Assembly: GCA_016713445.1 (NCBI GenBank)
Contig: JADJPB010000021.1
Span: forward strand, 1-64,000
From: Bacteroidota bacterium
GTDB taxonomy: Bacteria > Bacteroidota > Bacteroidia > AKYH767-A > OLB10
DNA: 64,000 bases
Direction of reading: 5' to 3'
The notes beneath the pieces were generated by a model. That model did not search any database. It saw only the letters and a list, made by a program, of their open reading frames with translations, and had not been told where the DNA came from. This document shows positions 18,001 through 27,832 of this stretch, one piece after another. Made by a program: the position numbers and the translations under genes. Numbering within the stretch: position 1 is the first letter of the stretch; every line of letters starts with the position of its first letter.

Positions 18001-20958
18001 GTAGATGGGGTTGTGAGAAGCAAACCTGATTTCATTGCACCTAACGGAGGGAACACAACTGTACAATTAGGAGGCCCGAATGTAGATGGGGATGTTTTCC
18101 CGAACTTCTTTGGAACTTCGGCAGCAGCACCACATGCAGCGGCGGTTGGAGCTTTATTAAAAAGTGCAAAGCAAAAATTCTATGGTGATGATGTAACGCC
18201 AGCTGAAATGAAATCCTTGTTAACAAGTACAGCCCTTGACATAAATGCACCGGGATTCGATATCCATACAGGAGCTGGATTCATTCAGCCCTTTGATGCG
18301 ATGCTCACCTTTGCGGCACCTACTCCGATTGCGGGGTCGTTGGTTTGGGATACGACCATCGTACCGGGAACCATTGTTTTAAGTGCTGCGGTAGAGGGCA
18401 ATTACTTCACCACTTCTTCTGTCATTATTTTTAATGGAGATACACTGCCTACCACTTTTATCAGTTCCGCTAGCATTTCTGCAGACTTCCCCACATTCTT
18501 CGGTAATTATCCCGTGTACGTATATACTCCACCGTTAGTTCCATTCTTAAATGACGGCGGAAACTCAGACACCTTATATTTCTTCTCAACCATCAAGAAA
18601 AATGTAAAAATTACGGTTGACAACAAAAGCAAAAAATACGGAGAAAGTTTACCTGCATTCAGTGCATCCATCTTAGTAGACAATGTGCCCTTAGCAAGTT
18701 CAGGACTAACGTATGCAGATTTAGGGTTAACGCCCCTTGTATTCAATACGCCTGCTACCTCCTTAAGCAACACAGGAATATATTTTATTAGTGCCAATGC
18801 TACTGTGACCGATGATGGGTACAATACTTTCTTTAATTATGAATTCGAGAACGGATTATTAACCATTGAAAAATTGGCGTTACATATTATTGCTAAAGAC
18901 ACTACCGTTACCTACGGAGACAAAATTGAAATTAAAGATTTCATTTATCAATACGACGAAAGCAATATTGATCCTGCCGATCAAGCTTTAGTACTCAGCA
19001 CACTTGCTAACGATCATCAACAAAACATCGTAGATGCCTTAGCGTTAGTAAATGCTAGAGCTTTAGTAAATGGCCGAGCATTAGTAAACGCTGATCTCAC
19101 TAATTTAAGTGCATTGGTAAGTGCGCGTGCATTAGTAAACGCCAGAGCTTTAGTAAATGCAAGAGCATTGGTGAATGGTGTTCCTACTTTTGAAACCATG
19201 AATTTGGTAGATGTAGCTACAGCTTCCATCTTCAATTATCAAGATGATTCAGCTACCGCTCCGTTAGTAAGTGCCAGAGCATTAGTAAATGGAAGAGCCC
19301 TGGTAAATGCTAGAGCCTTAGTGAATGGCGGAGCTGTCGTTAATGCACGCGCACTAGTGAACGGTTCGCCTATTGTAAATAGTAGCAATGTAGATGGTGG
19401 AGATGGAAGCAATCAAAACATCGCTGTTATCATTGATGAAGATGATGCGAATGCGCCAGCAAACGATACCTTATATGATTTCTTAGGGATTAACATGATC
19501 ACCGGAACCTATGCCGGAACACATGCTATTGTTCCTGCCGCTCTGTTAAGCAACAACTTTGAAATAACGTATGGTTTAGGGACATTAACCATCTTGCCCA
19601 AAACACTTACACTAGATGCTGATGATAAATCAAGTGTTTACGGTGCAGCAATTCCTTTTTCAAATTCAGTAAGTGGATTTGGTTATGATGATAGTTTGTT
19701 AGGAATCTCTGACGGACTGGTACAATATCAAGTGCAAGATAATAGTCAGCAAGTAATAAATTTTCCGTACCCCGTAGGCAATCATAAAATTGTCCCCAGT
19801 GGTTTAGGCTTACTGCTTCCTACAGATTATATTGTAAATTATACAAGTGGTGACTTAAGCATTTCTAAAGCTACTTTGACGATAACTGCCGACAACCAAA
19901 CGCGAGAGTATGGAGATCCGAATCCTACATTTACCCTTACCTATGATGGATTTATCAATGGCGATGACGAAACGTCCATTACTCCGCCTACCATCAGTTG
20001 TACAGCTACATCAAATTCCAACATTGGTAACTATAATATTACTTTAAGTGGCGGTTCCGCTAATAATTATATATTGGATAAAAAGAATGGAACTTTAACC
20101 ATCACGAAAGCAAGTTTATTAGTGGCAGCAGATACAAAATGGATTTTCAAAGGAAATTCATTGCCTACTTTTACTTCCGTAATTACAGGATGGAAAAACA
20201 ATGAGCAAACAACAATTACTTCTGGGCCAAGTTATAGTACTCCTACAGGTTGCAATCAATCGGCAGGAGTTTATCCGATTACTGTATGTTGTTTGAATTT
20301 CCCAAAGAAAGCTAATTACAACATCACTTATCAACCTGGAATTTTATACATCAACCCAAAAGGCTATGGTGCAAAGAAAATTTTACCAAGTTTGATTTGC
20401 GTTGAAACCTTAGTGAATGATCCTTCTGGATTTAATTACAAAGCCAACTTCAGCTATTTGAATAATAATAACATACCACTTTATGTGCCGTTAGGATCCA
20501 ATAATTACATCTCTACTTCGGGTAGTTACTCAGGAAATCCGCCAATACTATTTTACCCAGGCGCTACGACCTTTTCTATTTATTTCAATGGATCACCATT
20601 GACAGCTGCCATAAAAACGTATCATAATTCTTCGCTCGTATTAGTCACAGCAACAGCAAGCTCTTCGTCTGCAGCTTGTGGTTCTGGATACAGCAGACTA
20701 AGCAATATGAATACAGAAAGTAAAATTGATTTATATCCAAATCCAAGTACTGGACTGATTAACTTAAAGTCATTTGAATTTGAAATGGATCCAAGTATGG
20801 TTACTCTGTTAGATATAACAGGGCGCAGTTACGAAGTTAACGTTCATGGTTTTGGAAACGAGATGAATTTTGATTGCAGCAATTTGCAATCCGGAATTTA
20901 TTTCGTGAAAATCCAAAACGAATCGAATGAATTCATTCTCCGATTTATAAAAGATTAA
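15073..20958 (+). CDS. Multidomain secreted S8-like serine peptidase with ice-binding-like, MBG and T9SS domains
   Basis: The 1961-residue protein opens with a signal peptide ending ASSFGQ. About residues 32-345 resemble the DUF3494 ice-binding-like/adhesin domain (ASPGFAVQLSSSTTINGGTI). Two Ig/PKD-like units follow (TYSWVGPGIVSGGNSASP). A subtilisin-like region follows, with Asp667 in VCVLSDSYN, Asn794 in VAAAGN-like FVAAGNFAS and Ser1016 in FFGTSAAAPHAAAVGALL. In place of the usual HGT helix it has RSDEGRAMLQIIHDVAPKA, so Glu713 occupies the His position. MBG units begin near 1175 (ITVDNKSKKYGESLPAF) and recur to about 1740. One contains an RALVNA/G hexapeptide array. A type A sorting domain ends the protein (DLYPNPSTGLINLKS ... 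NEFILRFIKD). The product is extracellular; whether it is an active protease is open. Confidence 0.8.
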   Translation: MKTTQCYRMHLGVMSLTFLLLLIPFASSFGQLQNLNDYVLFAGNGTVPGQGCTNPASPGFAVQLSSSTTINGGTIGSYILVKTTGSSTITGSIRSGNDVILSNNNTVGGNIAATNAGLQSGTSVSIGSGLNLAGSLDANGNISIGGGSIAGTVTRTAGSSYSGPAPVGGNIIGTPYLPGLPALPLPVVFPSAGTQNISSTSTLNPGSYKKMTLNGNKTITLNGPGVFVFSSISNSGSANSFVFNFQNNPTGTFKIYVHGNMCLGKVNATMINGGSASRIFSETHGTGSKSFTIANGYGGGISRWLGNVYAPYSAINIGSGTGNSELNGSLWSGTQVIINSGVTINFVSPGSCTTPNANAGFDKLLNCANTSVVLDGSSTTPGVTYSWVGPGIVSGGNSASPTVNAIGTYTVTVTSNGCTATDDVQVSSNFSVPTADAGPANAITCTILEITLTGSSNTPNASYAWSTTGTGNIVSGGNTATPIVNGIGTYTLTVTDPNSLCSATDQVIIEEGPCILPYYTPCPDGKYNGVLGCELSSLYTNYTVGSDTINDVYFFGGDSVYVEIISIEGQTQNLFNLIYNATGYGLTDTIPNGLNPLIITGRMPISNLINLSTAPAAAMINYVRPVYPSVTSSGVAISQGDIAQRTPQVREGFGITGEGVKVCVLSDSYNSILGNPANTDVVNGDLPGIGNPDDDLTPVDIIKEYPYGQRSDEGRAMLQIIHDVAPKATLGFRTATISEGDMALGVIQCAQNGCDVIADDVTWVTSPFFQDGVIAKAVDSVSSLGVSYFVAAGNFASKSYQNFYNPMPAPFGLTGTAHDFGGGDNLLSVTLAPGNYTIVLQWQDSIYSLGQTSTGTQTDYDIYLTNQYGTQYFGFNRNNLGGDPLEVLPFIVPGTNPVQANLTIIRAAGSINSNFKLIVFRGELTFDEHATGISTIVGQANAEGAITVGAVNYFNTPAYGVNPPTVQDFSSRGGTPVDGVVRSKPDFIAPNGGNTTVQLGGPNVDGDVFPNFFGTSAAAPHAAAVGALLKSAKQKFYGDDVTPAEMKSLLTSTALDINAPGFDIHTGAGFIQPFDAMLTFAAPTPIAGSLVWDTTIVPGTIVLSAAVEGNYFTTSSVIIFNGDTLPTTFISSASISADFPTFFGNYPVYVYTPPLVPFLNDGGNSDTLYFFSTIKKNVKITVDNKSKKYGESLPAFSASILVDNVPLASSGLTYADLGLTPLVFNTPATSLSNTGIYFISANATVTDDGYNTFFNYEFENGLLTIEKLALHIIAKDTTVTYGDKIEIKDFIYQYDESNIDPADQALVLSTLANDHQQNIVDALALVNARALVNGRALVNADLTNLSALVSARALVNARALVNARALVNGVPTFETMNLVDVATASIFNYQDDSATAPLVSARALVNGRALVNARALVNGGAVVNARALVNGSPIVNSSNVDGGDGSNQNIAVIIDEDDANAPANDTLYDFLGINMITGTYAGTHAIVPAALLSNNFEITYGLGTLTILPKTLTLDADDKSSVYGAAIPFSNSVSGFGYDDSLLGISDGLVQYQVQDNSQQVINFPYPVGNHKIVPSGLGLLLPTDYIVNYTSGDLSISKATLTITADNQTREYGDPNPTFTLTYDGFINGDDETSITPPTISCTATSNSNIGNYNITLSGGSANNYILDKKNGTLTITKASLLVAADTKWIFKGNSLPTFTSVITGWKNNEQTTITSGPSYSTPTGCNQSAGVYPITVCCLNFPKKANYNITYQPGILYINPKGYGAKKILPSLICVETLVNDPSGFNYKANFSYLNNNNIPLYVPLGSNNYISTSGSYSGNPPILFYPGATTFSIYFNGSPLTAAIKTYHNSSLVLVTATASSSSAACGSGYSRLSNMNTESKIDLYPNPSTGLINLKSFEFEMDPSMVTLLDITGRSYEVNVHGFGNEMNFDCSNLQSGIYFVKIQNESNEFILRFIKD
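19042..19383 (+). repeat. Hexapeptide (R-A-L-V-N-A/G) array inside an MBG domain
   Basis: Two blocks of about seven units each, such as RALVNARALVNG and ALVSARALVNARALVN, are separated by a non-repetitive segment near FETMNLVDVATAS. The DNA copies are not identical: they use gcattagtaaac, gctttagtaaat, gcccctggta-type variants and others. The peptide pattern is therefore maintained although the codons have diverged, which argues for selection on the peptide. Confidence 0.85.
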
Positions 20959-21279
20959 CCCTAATGGATAATCGTTTTCTACGATTTCGACATCAGTTAT
21001 GCAATAGAAAAAGACTATTGTATAACCTGGAGTAAAACACCTCCTGTTAATTATAAGAAGGTCATTGCAACATAGCAGTGACCTTTTTCATATTACATAA
21101 TCGTCTACAACTATTTAATAGCCTTATTTTCAATATTTTAATTCTGTTGATTAGTGCCTATAGGAATTTCCGAAAAAACAACTTGTTCCATTTAATTGAT
21201 GCTAAAAGGCATCAAATTCTCTATTAATATTTTAATCTATCTTTATCCGTAACAAAACAAAACTCATCGCAACTGAATT
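20959..21279. other. Intergenic region with terminator
   Basis: Apart from the terminator at 21058-21088 I see no gene. The right part is AT-rich and should carry the promoter of the cyclase gene; TATCTTTA near 21238 is one base from a -7 element, without a good -33. Confidence 0.45.
21058..21088 (+). terminator. Intrinsic terminator after the S8/MBG gene
   Basis: Arms aaggtcattgc and gcagtgacctt pair with one G-U wobble around the loop AACATA-like aacata, and five T follow. It ends the plus-strand transcript about 100 bases after the stop at 20958. Confidence 0.75.
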
Positions 21280-23205
21280 ATGAAAAAAAGTACCTTTTTA
21301 CAATTCGTATTTATTTTGATGACTTCGCTTTGCATTGGACAAAAAAATCCGATTGATAGCCTCAAAAGTCTATTGGAGGGAAGTGCACAAGACACGAATC
21401 GTGTCAATCTCCTTTTAGAATTAAGCAAAGCCAACTTTAGCGATGCGCCCGATGAAGCCATTCGTTATGCTACGTTAGCAAAGGATCTTTCCGCACAACT
21501 TCAGTACATGAAAGGAACGGCCTATTCGTATAAAAATTTAGGATTAGCCTATTATTTCAAAGGGGATTATATTCAAACATTAGATTTTGGAATCAATCCA
21601 TTTCTGCTTTTGATTCTATTGGTGACAAATCAGGAATAGCAAATTTACAAAGTAATTTAGGAGCCGTTTATTTCAACCAAGGTGACGATGCCAATGCGCT
21701 TGATTATTATTTGAAATCGCTGAAGATTGCTGAAGAGATGAAAGACACCTTACGGATTGTTACCAATTGTATCAACATCGGTGCCGTTTACTTCAATAAA
21801 AAAGCAACCAAAAATCAGGCGCAAGAATTTTATTTACGCGCACTTCCCCTTAGCGAACAAATAAAAGATAATGACGCTATTGGAACGGTAACCGTAAACC
21901 TTGGCGAAATCTATCTTGAAAAAAAACAGCTTAGATTCTGCATTATTCTTCTTTGAAAAATCATTAGTCGCTTTTGAAGGATCCGAAAATGCACCCTATA
22001 CTTTAAATAATATTGGCAAAGTGTACAGACGCAAAGGCGATTTTAAAAAGGCATTAGAGTACCAAATGAAAGCATATGATTACGCTAAAAAGTTAGATGC
22101 TAAAAATGACATGGCCATATCATTACTCGGACTGGGAACTTCCTATCGTGACAAAGGGGATTTAGTTTTAGCTCTCGAAAGTTATCACAAAGCAGAGGAG
22201 ATTGCGCTTTCCATTGGATCGGATTACCAAGTTAAAGATGCATATGAAGGTTTAGCTGCTACGTATGCGTTGAAAAAGGATTTTAACAATGCTTTTAAAT
22301 ATCAAACATTAGTGGTTGGCATAAAAGACAAGCTCTTCAATTTAGACATCCAAAAGAAATTAGGTACTCTTCAATTTACCTTTGACATTGAGAAAAAAAC
22401 CTCAGAGATTAATTTATTAACGAAAGACAAAGAAATTCAAGAGCAAGAACTTAGAAGACAAAAAATTGTACGCAATAGTTTCATTGGAGGATTCACCATT
22501 GTACTTTTATTTGCAGGAGTATTTTTAAGTCAACGCAACAAAATTGCTAAAGAGAAAAAACGCAGCGACGAATTACTCTTAAACATTTTACCGGAAGAAA
22601 CCGCAGAAGAATTAAAAGCCACTGGAACCGCAAAAGCTAAAAGTTTTGATTTAGTTACGGTAATGTTTACTGACTTCAAAAACTTTACGCAGGCCAGCGA
22701 AAAATTAACAGCCGAAGAACTGGTTGCTGAAATAAATGAATGCTACAGTGAGTTTGATCGAATCATCACCCAATATGGTTTAGAGAAAATCAAAACCATT
22801 GGCGACAGTTATATGTGCGCTGGAGGTTTACCTGTCCCCAGCTCCACACATGCCGAAGATGTTGTAAAAGCAGGTTTAGAGATGCAAGCATTCATCGAAG
22901 CCAATAAAGCCAAACGCATTGCCATAGATCAACCGTTTTTTGAATTACGTTTAGGAATTCATACAGGTCCGGTAGTTGCGGGAATTGTAGGAATAAAAAA
23001 ATTCGCCTATGATATCTGGGGCGACACCGTAAATACTGCCTCCCGAATGGAAAGCAGCGGAGAAATTGGCAAAGTGAACATCAGTGGATTCACTTACGAA
23101 ATCATCAAAGACAAATTTGAATGTGTGCACCGCGGTAAAATTCAGGCGAAAAACAAAGGGGAGATTGATATGTACTTCGTCAACCGAAGCTTTAGCGAAG
23201 GTTAA
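21280..23205 (+). CDS. TPR-repeat, membrane-anchored class III adenylate cyclase (frameshifted)
   Basis: Joined over two homopolymer indels (TTTT 21585-21588, A8 at 21919-21926), the protein has about 641 residues. It has a signal-like N-terminus (FLQFVFILMTSLCIGQ) and tandem TPR units (YSYKNLGLAYYFKGDY, NLGAVYFNQGDDANALDYY, TLNNIGKVYRRKGDFKKALEY). A coiled stretch and a membrane helix (FIGGFTIVLLFAGVFL) follow, then a C-terminal class III cyclase domain. Metal and substrate residues are visible in VMFTDFKNFT, KIKTIGDSYM and YDIWGDTVNTASRM; the Lys and Asp pair favours ATP over GTP. The TPR part would lie in the periplasm and the cyclase in the cytoplasm, an arrangement common in Bacteroidota. 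The signal sensed is unknown. A cNMP-binding protein is encoded at 32980. Confidence 0.8.
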
Positions 23206-23310
23206 CTTTGTCAACCGACTTGCCTCTGCGTAGCTTGTGCCCAATTAAATTTTCACCGACATACGGACAGCGAAGGAGTAGTAATTAATTTTTCTAGACT
23301 TTTCCTAATT

Positions 23311-25556
23311 GCAAATCTCATAACTTACTCAGCTTAATTTGCACAACCTCTTTCGGCATCGTTACATTGAGTAAATACATTCCACTTTCAAACGAAGTTA
23401 AATTAATAGATGACGTTCGCCCTTTTAATTCACCTCGTTGTATTACCTGCCCTTGTAGGGAATAAATGGTGTAAGCAAACCCTTCTTTTGGCAATGTCTC
23501 ATACTTTATATTAACTGTAAAAAGCCCTGTGGAAGGATTAGGAAAGGCTTGTATGGGAATACCATCTTTCACTTCGCTGAGCCCTACTGAAAGTGTATCG
23601 CATATACTTCCTGCAAGCGGGCCGAGCCCCAAATTAACATCGTTGGGAAGAGCCCCATATGTTCTAAATCCATTCAAGTATTGGCCAAGCCCAACGTAAT
23701 TACATGTTAAACCTAAACTATCAGGTTCGTTAATGACACTTAGGTGTGTATTTACTGGAGAGTATGCGGAATCGGAAAAAGGATAACAATAGATACTGTC
23801 TAAACACCACCAATTAGAGCGATATATTTTTCCATTAGGAGCTAAGCGAATGCCAGAAGCTGAATAACTTAACGAGTCAATTGAATCAATAACTATTTTG
23901 TTTTGATAAGCATTTGGATTTAATAAATCAATTTGAAATAAATATTGATCACCAATGGTTGTAACATATAAAAATCGATTGTTGGGGCTTATGGCTCCAT
24001 CCCAAAAACTAAAGGGTGGGTTTCCTGTTCCATTGTAAATTACTACATGATTATTTAACATACCTGTACACCTATTAAAAGAAAATTTCTCAATAGACAT
24101 GGATGAATTACATAAGCCAACTATAACATTTCCATCCTTTGATGGAATTAATCGATAAAAACTCTCGTTTAAATTAAGTCCAATGCTTTGAGTACTAATC
24201 GAACTCAACCCTTGCGGAGTAAGCAAGATTTTATAAAAAATATTATTGTTAAAAAACCACTTCTTGTATAAAATCCACCAATCACGGCCATTGCCATGTC
24301 TAATTGCAGTAATACCATCACAAATATTACCCGTATCTATCACAGTATTTTTATCAAACACCTTTCCCAAGCCATTATTATAAGTAAGATCAACTACAGA
24401 ATATGAAATTTTTGTCCCTGAAGTCGCCATGCTGGCGATCACCACGAATTTATTTACACTATCGGGCCAAGGTAAAATCAGCATTTCTCTGTACCAATTA
24501 GAACAAAAGAGAGAATCCCCATTTTCCATTTTGTTATGCTGTTTATTGTAAATTCTTCCTCTATCAATTAAGGTAGGTGTATGATAATGTTCCAAATCTG
24601 GAGACGCAGTATAAAACAATAAATTCCCTAATGAATCACTTAATTGTGGCACAAGTACCTCTTGCATTTACAGAAGTTCGGTAAATTGAATCAATACCCT
24701 TAGCATTAAATTTAATACCACAACTATCACCAAATGTCCAATTCAGATTTGTGAATTGTGCATTTAAGTTTAGAAAACTTAAACACAATGTGCATAATAT
24801 AATTAATTTCCTCATGGCAGCTTATACACCTTTATGCAATTACCCTGCCTGGCTCTTATTAAAAATACAGCTTTCGATTTTAATAATTTTATTTTTTCTG
24901 CGCCTAAGTCTTCAGTTGTTTTTTCCTGAAAAATGAGTCGCCCCACTTTGTCAAAATACTCGAGTTGGATTGGCGAGGATTTATCGGGTATCGTAATGTA
25001 TAAATTATAGAATTTTAAAAGGTCGTCGCACATATTATCGGCACTTGAGAGAGGTTGCATTGTTCTCAATCCTAATAAAAAGTCATTCACCTCCAACTCT
25101 AAAATAGCTCTTGCCATATACACCGCTTCGGTGCCGTTCCATTCATCCATAAATGCCAATTGATATAGGAAAGATGTATCATGTGGAATGGGATTATCGG
25201 GATGATCCAAATTGTACAATACTACCTCATACAATTCACGGAGTTGGTTAAACATGGGGTTACTTTCATCACTTAATCCATCCAATAAAATACGAATGGA
25301 ATCCAAATTAATATGCGCCTCAATTAATTTTGCGGTAAGTCCAATCCTGCCATTCTCTAATTGCTCAAACCAGTTTGCATATGCGGCATATGAAGAGTCA
25401 GGCGAACTTCGATAACGACGGTAAGTGGACTGCAAATCTCGATCACGGTTAATTTCGTAAAGGACGGGATATTGAATAGAATCTAAAATTACTTTTTCCA
25501 TATAATACATATCCTCTGACGGATCAGGCGCAGCAATACCACTGCATATATTTTGG
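23311..25556. repeat. Tandem duplication, left copy
   Basis: This segment is aligned base for base, with about one difference in ten, to 25584-27832. The match starts at gcaaatctcataacttactc (23311 and 25584) and ends at ctgcatatattttgg (about 25556 and 27832). It carries one propeller gene and the 3' part of a beta-helix gene. There are no terminal inverted repeats or transposase, so this is a segmental tandem duplication and not a mobile element. Confidence 0.85.
23318..24815 (-). CDS. Secreted propeller protein with T9SS type A sorting domain, duplicate 1 (frameshifted)
   Basis: The coding sequence starts at ATG 24815 (MRKLIILCTLCLSFLNLNAQ, a signal peptide) and continues LNWTFGDSCGIKF. 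It then changes frame at 24642-24645, where one extra base relative to duplicate 2 disrupts CATISDSLGNLLFY. From there the frame is intact to 23318. Features are the first-blade string DSLGNLLFYTASPD, ILPWPDSVNKFVVIASM, RHGNGRDWWILYKKW and the sorting domain (IQAFPNPSTGLFTVNI ... VVQIKLSKL). The family resembles surface propeller proteins with 'SDSLGNLLFYTDG' blades. Its ATG overlaps the stop of the truncated beta-helix gene (ATGA), so the two are translationally coupled. Confidence 0.75.
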
Positions 25557-25594
25557 TGGGGTTGAATATGGAAAGTTTCTTGTGCAAATCTCAT
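24812..25594 (-). CDS. Truncated C-terminal fragment of a beta-helix T9SS protein (duplication product)
   Basis: The 260-residue frame matches the last third of the 853-codon frame at 27088-29649 (CSGIAAPDPSEDMYYMEKVI versus CSGIAAPDPTEDMSYMEKVI, and on to NCIKVYKLP). The beta-helix and the signal peptide are absent. The first eleven residues (MRFAQETFHIQ) come from the duplication joint. The start ATG overlaps the TGA of the upstream propeller gene by four bases, so translation may still occur. Without a signal peptide the product could not reach T9SS, so it is probably non-functional. It keeps the sorting-domain-like tail. Confidence 0.7.
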   Translation of the reverse strand: MRFAQETFHIQPHQNICSGIAAPDPSEDMYYMEKVILDSIQYPVLYEINRDRDLQSTYRRYRSSPDSSYAAYANWFEQLENGRIGLTAKLIEAHINLDSIRILLDGLSDESNPMFNQLRELYEVVLYNLDHPDNPIPHDTSFLYQLAFMDEWNGTEAVYMARAILELEVNDFLLGLRTMQPLSSADNMCDDLLKFYNLYITIPDKSSPIQLEYFDKVGRLIFQEKTTEDLGAEKIKLLKSKAVFLIRARQGNCIKVYKLP

Positions 25595-27832
25595 AACTTA
25601 CTCAGCTTAATTTGCACCACCTGTTTGGGCAGCGTAACATTGAGTAAATACATTCCACTTTCAAACGAAGTTAAATTAATGGAGGATGTTCTTCCTTTTA
25701 TTACACCTCGTTGTATTACCTGCCCTTGTAGGGAATAAATGGTGTAAGCAAACCCTTCTTTTGGCAATGTCTCATACTTTATATTAACTGTAAAAAGCCC
25801 TGTGGAAGGATTAGGAAAGGCTTGTATGGGAATACCATCTTTCACTTCGCTGAGCCCTACTGAAAGTGTATCGCATATACTGCCGTTTAGCGGGCCGAGG
25901 CCCAAATTAAAATCATTGGGAAGAGCACCATATGTTCTTAAACCGTTTAGGTATTGCCCCAGCCCAACGTAATTACATGCTAAACCAAAACTATCAGGAT
26001 AATTAATTACACTTAAATGTGTATTTACGGGAGCAAATCCAGAATCGGGATAGGGATAGCAATATATTCCATCAATGCACCACCAATTTGAACGGTAGAT
26101 TTTTCCATTAGGTGCTAAGCGAATGGCAGAACCTGAATTACTGATTGAATCAATAGAATCTATAACAATTTTATTCTGATAAGCATTTGCATTTAACAAA
26201 TCAATTTGAAATACATATTCTGGAACACCAATGGTTGTAACATATAAAAAATCGACTGTTTGGGCTTATCGCCCCATCCCAAAAGCTATAGGGTGGGTTT
26301 CCTGTTCCATTGTAAATTACTACATGATTATTTAACATACCGGTACATCTGTCAAAAGAAAATTTCTCAATGGACATGGATGAATTACATAAGCCAACTA
26401 TAACATTTCCATCCTTTGATGGAATTAATCGATAAAAACTCTCGTTTAAATTGAGTCCTATATTTTGTGAACTTACCGCACTTAAACCCTGAGGAGTCAA
26501 TAATATTTTATAAAAAATATTATTGTTAAAAAACCACTTCTTGTATAAAATCCACCAATCACGACCATTTCCATGTCTTATAGCAGTAATTCCATCACAA
26601 ATATTTCCCGTATCTATCACTGTGTTTTTATCAAACACTTTTCCCAAGCCATTATTGTAAGAAAGATCAACAATAGAATACGATATTTTTGTTCCAGATG
26701 TAGCCATACTTGATATAACAACAAATTTATTTACACTATCGGGCCAGGGTAAAATGAGAAGTTCGCGGTACCAACTAACAGTTGCAATTGAATCTCCTCC
26801 TTCCATCACACTATGCTGCCGATTGTAAATTCTTCCTCTATTAATAGTGCTAGTCTTTAAGTAAAGTGCTACATCTGTTGCTGTCGCATAGAACAATAAA
26901 TTTCCTAGTGAATCACTTATTATGGCACAAGAACCTCTTGCATTCACAGAAGTACGGTATATAGAATCAATACCAGTAGCATTAAATTTAATACCACAAC
27001 TATCACCAAATGTCCAATTGAGATTTGTGAATTGTGCATTTAAGTTTAGAAAACTTAAACACAATGTGCATAATAAAATTAATTTCCTCATGGCAGCTTA
27101 TACACCTTTATGCAATTACCTTGCCTCGCTCTTATTAAAAATACAGCTTTCGATTTTAATACTTTTATTTTTTCTGCGCCTAAGTCTTCATTTGTTTTTT
27201 CCTGAAATATGAGACGACCCGATTTATCAAAATACTCGAGTTGGATTAGCGAAGATTTATCGGGTATAACAATGTATGAATTATAGAATTTTAAAAGATC
27301 GTCGCACATATTATCGGCACTTGAGAGAGGTTGCATTGTTCTCAATCCTAATAAAAAGTCATTCACCTCCAACTCTAAAATAGCTCTTGCCATATACACC
27401 GCTTCGGTACCATTCCATTCATCCATAAATGCCAATTGATAAAGAAAAGATGTATCGTGCGCAATGGGATTGTCGGGATGATCCAAATTGCACAATACCA
27501 CCTCATACAATTCACGGAGTTGATTAAATATAGGATTACTCTCATCACTTAATCCATCCAATAAAATACGAATGGAATCCAAATTAATATGCGCCTCAAT
27601 TAATTTTGCGGTAAGTCCAATCCTGCCATTCTCTAATTGCTCAAACCAGTTTGCATAGGCGGCACATGAGGAGTCGGGCGAACTTCGATAACAACGGTAA
27701 GTGGATTGCAAATCTCGATCACGATTAATTTCGTAAAGGACGGGATATTGAATAGAATCTAATATTACTTTTTCCATATACGACATATCCTCTGTAGGAT
27801 CGGGTGCAGCAATGCCACTGCATATATTTTGG
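25584..27832. repeat. Tandem duplication, right copy
   Basis: This is the second copy of the 2.27-kb unit. Here the beta-helix gene continues beyond the duplication boundary to the right, so this copy is the likely source and the left copy the derived one. The join between copies is the 27 bases 25557-25583. Confidence 0.85.
25591..27091 (-). CDS. Secreted propeller protein with T9SS type A sorting domain, duplicate 2 (frameshifted)
   Basis: It starts at ATG 27091 with the signal peptide MRKLILLCTLCLSFLNLNAQ and is very similar to duplicate 1 throughout. The frame breaks at A6 26246-26251 (five A in duplicate 1): upstream it reads AISPNSRF, downstream FQIDLLNANAYQNKIVIDS. The end is the type A sorting domain (ALPKQVVQIKLSKL-like VTLPKQVVQIKLSKL). 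The ATG overlaps the stop of the beta-helix frame at 27088 by four bases. The break and the duplicate's intact sequence together show that the indel is at the homopolymer. Confidence 0.75.

Noticed and set aside
23311..27832. Duplicated segment taken as an insertion sequence or transposon
   Set aside because: It carries no transposase, no terminal inverted repeats and no target duplication; its ends lie within genes, as in a tandem duplication.
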